Assembly: GCA_037200125.1 (NCBI GenBank)
Contig: JBBCGS010000003.1
Span: 310,001-374,000, forward strand
Length of the DNA: 64,000 nt
Source of the DNA: JADGHX01 sp037200125
Lineage (GTDB): Bacteria; Pseudomonadota; Gammaproteobacteria; Steroidobacterales; Steroidobacteraceae
Direction of reading: 5' to 3'
The position numbers were made by a program, and so were the translations under genes. How positions within the stretch are numbered: position 1 is the stretch's first letter; each line of letters opens with the position of its first letter. This document shows positions 17,916-26,694 of this stretch, one piece after another. Below the pieces are notes generated by a model, which was not told the origin of the DNA, searched no databases, and was given only the letters and a program-made list of their open reading frames with translations.

Positions 17916-18368
17916 TCAACCCAGCGACTGGTCGACCCAGCGGCCGAGTGAGCCGAGATCGCTCGAGCCCGAGCGGCGCGCGACTTCCTTGCCGCCCCTG
18001 AACAGGATGAGCGTCGGGATACTGCGAATACCAAGCTGCCCGGCGAGTTGCTGGTTCTCGTCCGTGTTCACCTTGCCGACCTGAAGCTGGGTGCGGCGTT
18101 CGGCGGCGAAGCGGTCGAGCACCGGCGACATCGCGCGGCAGGGGCCGCACCACTCCGCCCAGAAATCCACGAGCACGGGCAGGTCGCCCCGGCCGGTGTG
18201 CGTCTGGAAGGCGGCGGTGTCGAGTTTCACCGGCTGGCCGGTGACGACCCCGGATTTGCAGCGGGCGCAGCTCGGGTTGTCCCCCAGCCGATCCGCCGGC
18301 ACCCGGACCAGCGTGTGGCAATGAGGGCAGGCGACGACGACGTTATTTGCGCTGGCGGTGTCTGGCAT
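17916..18368 (-). CDS. trxC: Thioredoxin 2 (TrxC)
   Basis: This is a 150-residue cytoplasmic thioredoxin with an N-terminal zinc ribbon, the mark of TrxC. Zinc cysteines lie at CPHC (14-17) and CARC (34-37), and the redox site WCGPC is at 73-77. The cis-proline region IRSIPTLILF follows. TrxC reduces oxidised proteins and is often OxyR-controlled; no OxyR site was identified here. It is divergent from the DnaJ-like cbpA gene with 93 bp between, so the two probably share a stress-responsive promoter region. Confidence 0.93.
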   Translation of the reverse strand: MPDTASANNVVVACPHCHTLVRVPADRLGDNPSCARCKSGVVTGQPVKLDTAAFQTHTGRGDLPVLVDFWAEWCGPCRAMSPVLDRFAAERRTQLQVGKVNTDENQQLAGQLGIRSIPTLILFRGGKEVARRSGSSDLGSLGRWVDQSLG

Positions 18369-18461
18369 AGTGCGCAGGAACTGGGGCCTGAGCCCGTGAG
18401 TTCAAGCGCGGCGGTGGCCCCGGCTCTTGCCTCCGGCCCCGCCATCCCCATTTGGAGGCGC

Positions 18462-19496
18462 ATGGAATACCGGGATTACTACGAGACCCTTGGCGTGTCG
18501 CGGACCTCGTCCGCCGACGAGATCAAAAAGGCCTATCGCCGCCTCGCCAGGAAATTTCACCCCGACGTCAGCAAGGAGAAAGACGCCGAGGCGAAGTTCA
18601 AGCAGGTGCAGGAGGCGTACGAGGTTCTGAAGGACCCCGAGAAACGCGCCGCCTACGATCAGCTGGGCAGTAACTGGAAAGCCGGTCAGGACTTCCGGCC
18701 GCCGCCGGATTTCGGCGGCGGCTTCGAGTTTCGCGGGCGGCCCGGCGGTGGCGCGGGCGGCGCCGGTGGTCCGAGCGGCGGCGGCCACGACAGCTTCAGC
18801 GATTTCTTCTCGTCCCTTTTCGGCGGCGGCGCTGCGGGGGGTAACCCGTTCGAGCAGGCGCCGTTCGGCACGGGTGCCGGTGGCGGCGGTGGCCGCCGGC
18901 GCGCGCCGGCGCGGGGGCGCGATCATCACGCGCGCATCGACATCGACCTCGAAGAGGCGTTTCGGGGCGGCAACCGCACGTTCGAGCTCAAGCGCCCGCA
19001 GGTGGATAGCGAAGGGCTCCTGCAGATGCGCAAGCACACCGTGAAGGTGACCATTCCGCCTGGAATCACGCAGGGCCAGCAGCTTCGGCTGGCGGGGCAG
19101 GGTGAGGAGTCGGCGCAGGGTGGCGAGCCCGGCGATCTGTTCCTCGAGGTGCACATTCGGCCGCACGATCGCTTCGAATTCGATGGCAAGGATGTGACTA
19201 CGACCCTGCCGCTGGCGCCTTGGGAGGCGGCGCTGGGCGCGACGGTGCCGGTGCCGACCCTCGGTGGCGAGGTGGAGATGCGTATTCCCGGGGGCGCGCA
19301 ATCCGGGCAGAAGCTGCGGCTTCGGGGGCGCGGATTGCCGGGCAATCCGGCGGGGGATCAGTTCGTTCAGCTGAAAGTGGTATTGCCGCCGGCGGATTCG
19401 CCGAAGGCGCGTGAGTTCTATGAACAGATGAAGCGGGATCTGCCGTTTGATGCCCGCGCGGGTAGCCCTACGAGTCGCCCTGCTGACGTGAGTTGA
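18462..19496 (+). CDS. cbpA: CbpA-like DnaJ co-chaperone
   Basis: This is a 344-residue class II J-protein. The J domain at 1-68 carries HPD at 33-35. A Gly/Phe-rich segment (about 80-145) and two beta-barrel substrate-binding domains (about 150-320) follow, without the DnaJ zinc finger, which separates it from DnaJ. It stimulates DnaK ATPase and delivers clients. A TTGGAGG Shine-Dalgarno sits four bases before the ATG. No CbpM modulator gene is visible nearby. It is divergent from trxC. Confidence 0.92.
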   Translation: MEYRDYYETLGVSRTSSADEIKKAYRRLARKFHPDVSKEKDAEAKFKQVQEAYEVLKDPEKRAAYDQLGSNWKAGQDFRPPPDFGGGFEFRGRPGGGAGGAGGPSGGGHDSFSDFFSSLFGGGAAGGNPFEQAPFGTGAGGGGGRRRAPARGRDHHARIDIDLEEAFRGGNRTFELKRPQVDSEGLLQMRKHTVKVTIPPGITQGQQLRLAGQGEESAQGGEPGDLFLEVHIRPHDRFEFDGKDVTTTLPLAPWEAALGATVPVPTLGGEVEMRIPGGAQSGQKLRLRGRGLPGNPAGDQFVQLKVVLPPADSPKAREFYEQMKRDLPFDARAGSPTSRPADVS

Positions 19497-19514
19497 TGGG
19501 CTCTTCTCGTCCGA

Positions 19515-19535
19515 GCCCGCCTGGCGATTGAGGGC
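19515..19535. repeat. Copy of a GCGATTGAGGGC repeat
   Basis: The stretch ending GGCGATTGAGGGC at 19523-19535, preceded by GCCCGCCT, resembles the repeat copies at 48121, 48203 and 49716, with a small length difference. It lies just after cbpA. Confidence 0.4.
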
Positions 19536-19548
19536 CAAAGCTCCGCAG

Positions 19549-20166
19549 TCAACCAATCGCCTCACCGCCCTCGCTGAGCCAGCTCTCTTCCTCACCCGTA
19601 GCAGCCCGCCCAAGAGCGGCATTCCTGTTCGGGAACCGCCCGAATCGCCGAATGACCTCCCGGTGCTGCTCAGCAAACGTCACACACCCCGCAAACACCC
19701 CGCGCACATCCGCAGGCGCTTCACCCAGCAACCGCTTGTAAGCCGCAACAGACTCCTCCTGCACCTCGAGCGACTCCGCGTGCTGAAGCGGCATATAAAA
19801 GCAAATCCGCTCCACCAGATTGAGCGCGGCGTCAGCCACCGATTGCATCCCGGTGAGCGCCAGCTGCAGCGCCTGCGCGTCGCCCGCGAACGCCTTCGCC
19901 GTCCCCCGATGGATGTTCCGCGGAAACTGATCGAGCAATAAAATGAGGCTGAGGCGCCGCCTCGGCCCATCGGCCCACTGCATGAGCTCGCCCGTGAGCG
20001 CGCGCTCGACGAGCGGGGTAAAGCGCTCGCGAAGCGCATCATCGACCTGGCACCGCGTCTCCTCGGCGACGTCGCCGAACCACAGCTTCACGCGACGAGG
20101 GAGTTGCTCCGGCGAGAGCGGTGTCTTGCCGAACCAGAAGTCCCGCACTTTTCGCGCGTCATCCAT
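19549..20166 (-). CDS. DUF924 family protein
   Basis: This is a 205-residue helical DUF924 protein (PF06041, TPR-like fold), common in proteobacteria and without a firmly assigned role. Typical motifs are visible: VRDFWFG at the start, LILLLDQFPRNIHRGTAKAF in the middle and FAEQHREVIRRFGRFPNRN near the end. ATG 20166 is preferred over 20178 because the family begins shortly before the RDFWFG motif. It is divergent from the HtrA-like protease with about 50 bp between. Confidence 0.85.
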   Translation of the reverse strand: MDDARKVRDFWFGKTPLSPEQLPRRVKLWFGDVAEETRCQVDDALRERFTPLVERALTGELMQWADGPRRRLSLILLLDQFPRNIHRGTAKAFAGDAQALQLALTGMQSVADAALNLVERICFYMPLQHAESLEVQEESVAAYKRLLGEAPADVRGVFAGCVTFAEQHREVIRRFGRFPNRNAALGRAATGEEESWLSEGGEAIG

Positions 20167-20217
20167 CCGCCGAAGCATAGCAGCACGTCATGAGCGGCCC
20201 GCGACGCGCCTGCCCGG

Positions 20218-21291
20218 ATGGCTAGCCGCGCCAGGCGCCTGCTTGAACCGCTCGAATCACGGCCCCATTGCCTCGCACCTATGCTCGACGAAATCTCTGG
20301 CGGCGCCGGTGCCGAATTTCCGGCGGAAGAATCTTTGGTCGCCGCGTCAGCGGCGGACGCGCCTGCTCTCGATGCCTACTCGGCTGCGGTCGTTGGGGCC
20401 GTGGACGCAGTGGGCCCTGCGGTCGTCAGCGTCTACGTTGGCGGTAGCGAGGACGACGCCGCGCGTGCGCGAGGCGGCGCCGGTTCGGGCGTCGTCGTCA
20501 CGCCGGACGGGTACATCCTCACGAACGAGCACGTCGTTCAGCGCGCGCAAGGTGCGCGTATCGCGTTCGTCGACGGGCGGAGCGTGCCCGCTGTCGTGGT
20601 GGGCCGTGACCCGGCAACTGATCTCGCCGTGCTCCGCGCTCACGCTGCGGGCTTGCCACATGCGCAACTTCTCGGCACCGCGCCGCGAGTGGGGCAGCTG
20701 GTCGTCGCCGTCGGCAATCCGCTTGGGTTCGAATCCACGGTCTCGGCGGGGGTGGTGAGCGCGCTGGGTCGTTCGCTTCGCAGCCGGCAGGGCCGGCTCA
20801 TCGAAGGCATCGTCCAGCACACGGCAGCGCTGAATCCCGGCAACTCGGGCGGCCCGCTCGTGAACGCGCGCGGCGGTGTCGTGGGCATCAACACCGCGAT
20901 CATCGCTCAGGCGCAAGGCATCGGGTTCGCCGTGCCGGCGACGACGGCGCAATGGGTGCTGACGGAACTGCTGACCCAAGGGCGCGTGCGCCGCGCCTAC
21001 CTCGGCATCTCGGGGCGAGATCGGCCGCTCGATCGCCGCCTCGTTCGCGCGCTAGGCCTGTCACAGATGCGTGCGGTGGAAGTGATGTCGCGCGACGCAG
21101 AAGGCCCCGCCGCTCAGTCGGACCTGCGCCCGGGCGACCTGATCGTCGCGGTGAACGACGTCGCAATCGACGGCATGGACGCTCTGTTCCGCCACGTCAG
21201 TCGCTGGCCTGTCGGCGCACCGCTGACGCTCGGCGTAGTGCGCCGGACCCAACAACTCAAGATAGAGCTGACACCCCGCGAGCTGGGCTAG
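20218..21291 (+). CDS. HtrA/DegP-like S1C serine protease without an export signal
   Basis: This is a 357-residue trypsin-fold protease plus one PDZ domain. Numbered from the 20218 start, the triad is H105 (LTNEHVV), D135 (PATDLAVL) and S210 (NPGNSGGPL); the PDZ domain covers about 265-350. Unlike DegP, DegQ or DegS there is no signal peptide or N-terminal membrane helix from either ATG 20218 or ATG 20281, so a cytoplasmic location is possible, or the true N-terminus differs. It has one PDZ domain, as in DegS. Sequence up to the start gives no clear Shine-Dalgarno. Confidence 0.82.
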   Translation: MASRARRLLEPLESRPHCLAPMLDEISGGAGAEFPAEESLVAASAADAPALDAYSAAVVGAVDAVGPAVVSVYVGGSEDDAARARGGAGSGVVVTPDGYILTNEHVVQRAQGARIAFVDGRSVPAVVVGRDPATDLAVLRAHAAGLPHAQLLGTAPRVGQLVVAVGNPLGFESTVSAGVVSALGRSLRSRQGRLIEGIVQHTAALNPGNSGGPLVNARGGVVGINTAIIAQAQGIGFAVPATTAQWVLTELLTQGRVRRAYLGISGRDRPLDRRLVRALGLSQMRAVEVMSRDAEGPAAQSDLRPGDLIVAVNDVAIDGMDALFRHVSRWPVGAPLTLGVVRRTQQLKIELTPRELG

Positions 21292-21295
21292 GCCA

Positions 21296-21326
21296 TAAAA
21301 AAGGGGCCGCTTCGCAGCGGCCCCTT
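21296..21326 (-). terminator. Intrinsic terminator for the 21398 gene
   Basis: A stem of AAGGGGCCGCT with its complement around a TCG loop (21301-21326) is followed on the minus strand by six T (21297-21302). It lies 70 bases downstream of the minus-strand gene and five after the protease stop, so it may also shield the convergent transcripts. Confidence 0.75.
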
Positions 21327-21397
21327 CACGTCGACCTAGCCGAGAGAGTGCCTACCCCCTGCAGCCTGTCAGCTTCGAATCTCTATCCGTGGAAAGC

Positions 21398-21775
21398 CTA
21401 CTCGCAGAGGCCTTCCATATAACTCTGTGCCATCGGTGACAGCCGCTTGCGAGCCAGCGCGCGCGCCTTGGGCGCATCCACGATGTACTCGAGCGGGCCC
21501 GACACCAGCATCTGGCGGATGCCCGGATCTTTCGCGGACGCGCGTGCCATCTTGTTCAGCACGGTGAAGCCGCGGTTGATCTTGTTACGGGGAGCCCTGT
21601 GCTTTTCGATAGCACGGGCTAGGTATTGCCCGAAGCGGGCATAGAGGAAGTAGTCGTCTTCCCCCACCTGGAATCGCGCTTCGGCGAAAAAGTCGGGGAA
21701 GTTCTTCTCCAGATACTCGTTGAGTTTCTGAAGACGGGGCCCAGGATCGTCGGTCGAGCCTTTGGGATTCTTCAT
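21398..21775 (-). CDS. Hypothetical protein, 125 residues
   Basis: This is a soluble, largely helical protein that I do not recognise. It starts polar (KNPKGSTDDPGPR), continues with LNEYLEKNFPDFFAEARFQVGEDDYFLYARFGQYLARAIEKH, and ends in a basic helical segment, ARALARKRLSPMAQSYMEG. GGAGG lies 13 bases before ATG 21775 and only one before the alternative GTG 21787. It has its own downstream terminator, which supports a real single-gene transcript. No membrane segment or catalytic motif is evident. Confidence 0.6.
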   Translation of the reverse strand: MKNPKGSTDDPGPRLQKLNEYLEKNFPDFFAEARFQVGEDDYFLYARFGQYLARAIEKHRAPRNKINRGFTVLNKMARASAKDPGIRQMLVSGPLEYIVDAPKARALARKRLSPMAQSYMEGLCE

Positions 21776-22156
21776 CTTTGGTGTCACACCTCCAAGGGTC
21801 CAGACGACCAGGTTTTCTGGACGTCACGAGCGGTACCACACCTCGCAACGCGGCGCGGATGTTGGACCTCACCGACCGTCGATGCAATAGGTGCGAACTC
21901 GAAATCGGGAGTCGACGCAAATTTTTTTCGAGCACGCGCCGCGCGCCGAAAAATGTAAAACGGAAAGTCGAATCGATCCGGCGACTGAGCCGGAGCAGGC
22001 GCGAATTCCGCTACAGGATCGAAGAGGCGCTTTCGCGCCGTCGCACGGAGCGGGCTCGCCTGACCGGGCGCCGGAGCGACTCGTGCTGCGGCTACCCGGT
22101 CCCGACACACTCAAGAGACTATGCTTCGCCGAAGAATAGGGGGTCCCGCCGGGACG
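21776..22156. other. Intergenic region upstream of the pigment cluster
   Basis: These 381 bp lie between the divergent hypothetical gene and the first cluster gene. An unusual T7 tract lies around 21920-21927. No convincing -35/-10 pair, terminator or small gene was found, although the leftmost cluster promoter should lie here. Confidence 0.4.
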
Positions 22157-23017
22157 ATGTTCAAAGCGATTTCCCACTGCTGGCGCCTCTTTGCCACGGG
22201 CCTGTGCTTCACCGTGTTTGGGCTCGGCGCGGCGTTCTTCGGCATGGTTGTGTTTCCGATCATGCGGCTCGTGCCGGGTTCGCCCGTCGCGCACCGGCGT
22301 CGCGTGCGCGCGACCTTCCGTGTCTACATGCGTTCGTTCGTCGGTCTCATGAACGCGGTCGGCGTGCTCCGCTACGAGTTCGAGGGCGCCGAGCGGCTCG
22401 GGCGGCCGGGGCAGATCATCCTCGCCAATCATCCGTCGCTCATCGACGTGGTGTTCCTCATCGGCTTCACGCCGCAGGCGACGTGCATCGTCAAGGAAGC
22501 CCTGTTCCACAACCCGATCACGCGCTGGCCCGTGTCGGCCGCCGGTTACGTGAGCAACACGTCCACGCACTCGATGATCGAGCGCGCCTCCCAGGCCCTT
22601 CGGGACGGTGAAAATGTAATAGTATTCCCCGAAGGTACGCGCACGACGCCCGGGCAGCCGCTGCAGTTCCACCGAGGCGCGGCGAGCATCGCGGTGAGGG
22701 CGGCGACGGTGGTTACTCCGGTCGTCATCCGTTGCGTGCCGACGACGCTGGCCAAGAACATGCCCTGGTACCGGATTCCGGATCGTCGGGTGCGAATCTC
22801 GTTCCGCGTCGGGCGGGACATCGACCTGGCGCCGTTTCGCAAGGCGCCGGTGCCGATCGCCTCGCGAGCCTTCAACGCGCACCTGTTGAAGTTTTTTGCG
22901 GATGAGCTGAAGGCCCCGGCCGGTGAATCGACCCCGGGCGCCCGGCGGCTCGGGACTGAGACCGGCAGCGAGGCCGGAACCTTCCGGACCGGCGATAATG
23001 CCGGCCGGTTCAATTGA
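22157..23017 (+). CDS. PlsC-like 1-acyltransferase, first gene of the aryl polyene cluster
   Basis: This is a 286-residue lysophosphatidate-type acyltransferase. It has an N-terminal membrane segment (about 10-38), the catalytic HX4D in NHPSLID (H92, D97) and the glycerol-phosphate-binding FPEGTRT (158-163). In aryl polyene clusters such enzymes are thought to help transfer the polyene or a fatty acyl group onto the lipid anchor. It is followed on the same strand by an ACP, a family 2 glycosyltransferase and an LpxL-like acyltransferase. The C-terminal 35 residues are polar and low-complexity. ATG 22157 was chosen over 22121 to match the membrane start. Confidence 0.82.
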   Translation: MFKAISHCWRLFATGLCFTVFGLGAAFFGMVVFPIMRLVPGSPVAHRRRVRATFRVYMRSFVGLMNAVGVLRYEFEGAERLGRPGQIILANHPSLIDVVFLIGFTPQATCIVKEALFHNPITRWPVSAAGYVSNTSTHSMIERASQALRDGENVIVFPEGTRTTPGQPLQFHRGAASIAVRAATVVTPVVIRCVPTTLAKNMPWYRIPDRRVRISFRVGRDIDLAPFRKAPVPIASRAFNAHLLKFFADELKAPAGESTPGARRLGTETGSEAGTFRTGDNAGRFN

Positions 23018-23090
23018 GGGATGGGTCTGCGCCAACCGGCGTGACACAACACATATATGCGGCGCGCCGTACGCGCCCGATGGGTCTTTG

Positions 23091-23339
23091 ATGTTGAGCT
23101 CCGAACAAATACTAGAGCTGTTGCGCTCGTCTTTTACCGAGCTGTTCGAGATCGACCCCGCGCGGGTCGTGCCCGCCGCCCGGCTGGGCGAGGACCTCGA
23201 GATCGACAGCATCGATGCCGTCGATCTGATCGAGCGCATGCGGCGGGTCATCGGCCGCAAGGTGAGCCCGGAAGACTTCCGCTCGGTGCGCACCGTCGGC
23301 GATCTCGTCGCGGCCATCGAGCGCCTGCAGAAGGGCTGA
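23091..23339 (+). CDS. Acyl carrier protein 1
   Basis: This is an 82-residue ACP. The phosphopantetheine serine is S40 in EIDSIDAVDL, within a four-helix pattern typical of aryl polyene ACPs. The start follows from domain size; the frame is open further upstream through non-conserved sequence. It should carry the growing aryl polyene chain or the fatty acyl for the neighbouring acyltransferases. A second ACP lies at 36481. It is seven bases before the glycosyltransferase start. Confidence 0.88.
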   Translation: MLSSEQILELLRSSFTELFEIDPARVVPAARLGEDLEIDSIDAVDLIERMRRVIGRKVSPEDFRSVRTVGDLVAAIERLQKG

Positions 23340-23345
23340 AGTTCC

Positions 23346-24095
23346 GTGCTGTCGCCGGGCGCCTTCGTGCCGTGCGCGGTCATTCCCGTCTACAACCATG
23401 AGCATGCCGTGGGGCGTGTTGTCGAAGCCGTGCGCGCCGCAGGTCTGCCCTGCGTGCTCGTCGACGATGCCTCGAGCCCTGGGTGTGCGCGCGAGCTCGA
23501 TCGCCTGGCCGGTCTCGGGCCCGACGTTTCGCTGGTGAGGCTGCCGCAGAATCTCGGCAAGGGCGGCGCCGTCAGCGCGGGCCTTCGGGCCGCGCGGCAG
23601 CGGGGCTTCACCCATGCGCTGCAGATCGATGCCGACGGGCAGCACGCGCTCGGCGACGTGGCGCGCTTCCTCGCCGAGGCGGGCGCGCATCCGGACCAGA
23701 TGGTGTGCGGCAGGCCGGTGTTCGACGAGGCGATGCCGAAGGGCCGCTTCTACGGGCGCTATCTCACGCACGTATTCGTGTGGCTCAACACGCTGTCGCT
23801 CGATATTCCGGACAGCATGTGCGGCTTCCGGGTTTATCCGCTCGGCCCTGTGCTCGAACTGCTGGACAGCGCCCGGCTGGGTTCACGCATGGACTTCGAC
23901 GTCGAGGTGCTGGTACGCCTCCACTGGCGCGGCCTGCGCATGCGCTGGCTGCCCACGCGCGTTTCCTATCCCCTGGATGGCGTGTCGCATTTCAGGATGG
24001 TGTGGGACAACGTGCTGATGGTGCGCCTGCAGCTCAAGCTTTTTCTGGGAATGCTCGTGCGGCTGCCGCTGCTGTTGTGGAGGAAGGTTTCGTGA
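23346..24095 (+). CDS. Glycosyltransferase family 2 of the aryl polyene cluster
   Basis: This is a 249-residue GT-A enzyme of the dolichol-phosphate-mannose-synthase-like group. The nucleotide-binding VDDASS lies at 39-44 and the metal-binding DADG at 95-98, and the basic C-terminus is hydrophobic (LKLFLGMLVRLPLLLW), likely membrane-associated. GT2 enzymes of this kind are standard in aryl polyene clusters and probably act on the lipid anchor. The GTG start lies seven bases after ACP 1. The stop overlaps the GTG of the LpxL-like acyltransferase. Confidence 0.85.
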   Translation: MLSPGAFVPCAVIPVYNHEHAVGRVVEAVRAAGLPCVLVDDASSPGCARELDRLAGLGPDVSLVRLPQNLGKGGAVSAGLRAARQRGFTHALQIDADGQHALGDVARFLAEAGAHPDQMVCGRPVFDEAMPKGRFYGRYLTHVFVWLNTLSLDIPDSMCGFRVYPLGPVLELLDSARLGSRMDFDVEVLVRLHWRGLRMRWLPTRVSYPLDGVSHFRMVWDNVLMVRLQLKLFLGMLVRLPLLLWRKVS

Positions 24096-25024
24096 GCGCG
24101 CCGGCCGGCGCCGCCGGGTGGGCCGCCACTCGCGAGCGGGGCGCGTTCTTCTTCATGCGGCTCACCTGGTGGGGCATTCGGGTGCTCGGCCGCCCGGTGA
24201 TGCTGCCGATCGTGCATCTCGTGGCGCTCTACTTCTTCCTGTTCGGGCGCGGCGCGCGCGACGCTTCGCTCGACTATCTGCGGCGCGTGCGGCAGCAGGT
24301 CCCCGGCGCGGGCCTGGCGCCGAGCTGGCGGCACGCGTACCGGCACTTCCGCTCCTTCGCCACAGCGATCCTCGACAAGATCGACACCTGGTCCGGCCGC
24401 ATGCGCTTCGAGGATGTCACCTTCGCGCAGCGCGCGGAAATGACCGGCGCCGCCAAGGGGCCGCGCGGCGTCGTCGTGTTCGGCTCCCACCTCGGCAATC
24501 TGGAAGTGCTCCGCGCGCTCGGCACGCTCGGCTCGCGCGTGAAGCTGAACGTGCTGGTGCATACGCGGCATGCGGATTACTTCAACCGCATCCTGCGGCT
24601 CTCTGGCGCGACGGACGTCGAGCTCGTTCAGGTCACCTCGTTCGATCCGACCACCGCGTTCGCATTACGCGAGAAGGTGGATCGCGGCGAGTGGGTCGTG
24701 ATCACCGGCGATCGCGTGCCCGTGCACGGCAGCCGCACGGTCGATGTCGACTTCCTCGGCGCCCGCGCGCCGTTGCCGATCGGCCCCTACATCATCGCGG
24801 GATTGCTCGACTGCCCCGTCCATCTGCTCTTCTGCCTGCGGCAGCAGGGGCGCAACCACGTCTACTTCGAGTCGTTCGCGGAACGAATCGAGTGGACTCG
24901 CGCGACGCGTGACGCCGTGCTGGCCGCGCACGCCCAGCGCTTCGCGGGCAGGCTGGAGCACTATCTGCGCGTGGCTCCGCTTCAGTGGTTCAACTTCTAT
25001 CCGTTCTGGCGCGCGGGTTCCTGA
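24092..25024 (+). CDS. LpxL/HtrB-like acyltransferase 1
   Basis: This is a 310-residue membrane acyltransferase of the lipid A late-acyltransferase fold. It has an N-terminal hydrophobic helix (about 24-52), HX4E in GSHLGNLE (H133, E138), and the conserved C-terminal block QWFNFYPFW. In aryl polyene clusters this type is often fused or adjacent to the GT2, as here, and is proposed to acylate the glyco-lipid carrier. GTG overlaps the preceding stop by four bases, and the next gene begins directly after its TGA. A paralogue lies at 46082-47047. Confidence 0.83.
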   Translation: MSAPAGAAGWAATRERGAFFFMRLTWWGIRVLGRPVMLPIVHLVALYFFLFGRGARDASLDYLRRVRQQVPGAGLAPSWRHAYRHFRSFATAILDKIDTWSGRMRFEDVTFAQRAEMTGAAKGPRGVVVFGSHLGNLEVLRALGTLGSRVKLNVLVHTRHADYFNRILRLSGATDVELVQVTSFDPTTAFALREKVDRGEWVVITGDRVPVHGSRTVDVDFLGARAPLPIGPYIIAGLLDCPVHLLFCLRQQGRNHVYFESFAERIEWTRATRDAVLAAHAQRFAGRLEHYLRVAPLQWFNFYPFWRAGS

Positions 25025-25459
25025 ATGCGCAAACAGGGCCCCATCGTTGCCGAGGTCGAAGTCGAGGTGCCGTTTCACGACGTGGACCTCGCCGGCGTCG
25101 TCTGGCACGGCCATTACATGAAGTATCTGGAGAATGCGCGCTGGGCGGTGATGAACCGCATCGGTTTCGGGCTGGACGCCATGATCGGTTCCGGCTTTCT
25201 CTGGCCGGTGGTCGGGCTCGAGGTGAAGTACATTCGCGCCGCCCGCTACGGCGACCGGCTTCGCGTGCAGGCTTCCATCGTGGAGTGGGACGCGAAGCTC
25301 GTCCTGAACTATCTGGTGCTCGATGCGAAGGATGGCTCCCGCGTGGGGCGTGCGCAGACCACGCAGGTGGCGGTGGAGCGCGAAACAGGCACATTGCAGC
25401 TCGTGTCCCCCGCGTGTCTCACCGACCGCGTGCGGGCTGTGCTCAAAGAGGCGAAATGA
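25025..25459 (+). CDS. 4HBT-type thioesterase (ApeK-like)
   Basis: This is a 144-residue hotdog acyl-thioesterase. The catalytic Asp is D21 in VDLAGVVWHGHY, the analogue of the DPAGIVW motif of 4-hydroxybenzoyl-CoA thioesterase. In aryl polyene systems ApeK-like thioesterases edit or release ACP-bound intermediates. The start abuts the acyltransferase stop, and the stop overlaps the ATG of the flavoprotein gene, so translation is probably coupled. Confidence 0.87.
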   Translation: MRKQGPIVAEVEVEVPFHDVDLAGVVWHGHYMKYLENARWAVMNRIGFGLDAMIGSGFLWPVVGLEVKYIRAARYGDRLRVQASIVEWDAKLVLNYLVLDAKDGSRVGRAQTTQVAVERETGTLQLVSPACLTDRVRAVLKEAK

Positions 25460-26694
25460 CCGCGGAACGCAGACGGGTGGTGGTGATAGGCGCGGGGCCG
25501 TCAGGCTCCCTCTCTTCAGCGTTGCTGAAGCGTCGCGGGCATGACGTGCTCGTGCTCGAGCGGCAGAAATTTCCGCGCTTCTCGATCGGTGAGAGCCTGC
25601 TCGTGCATTGCCTCGACTTCGTCGAGGAAGCCGGCATGCTGGAAGCGGTGGAAGCCGCCGGTTTCCAGTACAAGAACGGCGCGGCCTTCGCGCGCAACGG
25701 CGACTATGCGGATTACGATTTCGGCGACCGCTTCACGCCCGGCCGGCCGTCGACGTTCCAGGTGCAGCGGGCGCGCTTCGATCAGATTCTCGCGGACGAG
25801 GCGGCGAAGCAGGGCGTCGAGATCCGCTACGAAGTGGAGATCACCGCCGTCAGCGAGCCCGATGCGTCGGGTCGCCGCACGCTCACCGCGCGCGACGTGA
25901 ATGGCGGGGAGACGCGCGCCATCGAAGCGGAGTTCATCCTCGATGCGAGCGGATTCGGTCGCACGCTGCCGAAGCTCCTGAATCTCGAGACGCCGTCGAA
26001 GTTTCCGACGCGCCAGGCGATCTTCACGCACGTCGCGGACCACATTCCCGAGGGTGGGTTCGACCGGAACAAGATCCGCGTGACGGTGCACCCGAAGTAC
26101 GACGACGTGTGGTTCTGGCTGATTCCCTTCTCGGGTGGGCGCACGTCGCTCGGCGTCGTGGCGGCGAAAGAGTATCTCGACCGGTACGCCGGTCCGCCGG
26201 ACCAGAAGTTGCGCGCGCTGGTTGCAGAGGATCGCGGCCTCGCCTCGCTGCTGGCGCAAGCCGAGTGGGACACGCCGGTGCGCGAGCTACACGGCTACGC
26301 GGCCAACGTGAAGTCCATGTCCGGCCCCGGGTTCGCGTTGCTCGGGAACGCGGCCGAGTTTCTCGATCCTGTGTTCTCCTCCGGCGTGACCATCGCCATG
26401 CGGTCGGCCAGCATGGCCGCCGCTGCGCTTCACCGGCAGTTCTCGGGCGAGACCGTCGACTGGCAGCGGGAGTTCGAAGAGCCGCTGCGCAAGGGCGTGG
26501 ATTGTTTTCGCGCCTACGTGGAAGCCTGGTACGACGGGCGCTTCCAGCGAATCGTGTTCCATCCGGGCCAGACGCCGGAGATTCGCCGCATGATTTCGTC
26601 CGTGCTCGCGGGTTACGCGTGGGACGAACGCAATCCATTCGTCGCCGATCCGCAACGCAGGCTCAATAGCATCGTGGCATGGGTGGGTCGATGA
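25456..26694 (+). CDS. Flavin-dependent halogenase-like monooxygenase 1
   Basis: This is a 412-residue member of the tryptophan-halogenase/geranylgeranyl-reductase-like FAD superfamily. The dinucleotide motif GAGPSG spans 12-17. The halogenase motif WxWxIP appears as WFWLIP (219-224), and FxxPxxSxG as FLDPVFSSG (302-310). A candidate catalytic lysine is K73 in FQYKNGAAF, where phenolic halogenases keep one. Together these features point to electrophilic halogenation of an aromatic ring rather than simple oxidation, but activity is inferred. No dedicated flavin reductase is encoded in the cluster, so FADH2 would come from elsewhere. Confidence 0.78.
   Translation: MTAERRRVVVIGAGPSGSLSSALLKRRGHDVLVLERQKFPRFSIGESLLVHCLDFVEEAGMLEAVEAAGFQYKNGAAFARNGDYADYDFGDRFTPGRPSTFQVQRARFDQILADEAAKQGVEIRYEVEITAVSEPDASGRRTLTARDVNGGETRAIEAEFILDASGFGRTLPKLLNLETPSKFPTRQAIFTHVADHIPEGGFDRNKIRVTVHPKYDDVWFWLIPFSGGRTSLGVVAAKEYLDRYAGPPDQKLRALVAEDRGLASLLAQAEWDTPVRELHGYAANVKSMSGPGFALLGNAAEFLDPVFSSGVTIAMRSASMAAAALHRQFSGETVDWQREFEEPLRKGVDCFRAYVEAWYDGRFQRIVFHPGQTPEIRRMISSVLAGYAWDERNPFVADPQRRLNSIVAWVGR

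Noticed and set aside
20720..20735. GGTTCGAATCC, a tRNA-like T-loop sequence
   Set aside because: It lies inside the conserved HtrA protease coding region and has no other tRNA arms.
21891..22139. Open frame just upstream of the pigment cluster
   Set aside because: Composition is Arg/Pro/Glu-rich without a Shine-Dalgarno or recognisable domain; it probably is leader or intergenic DNA.
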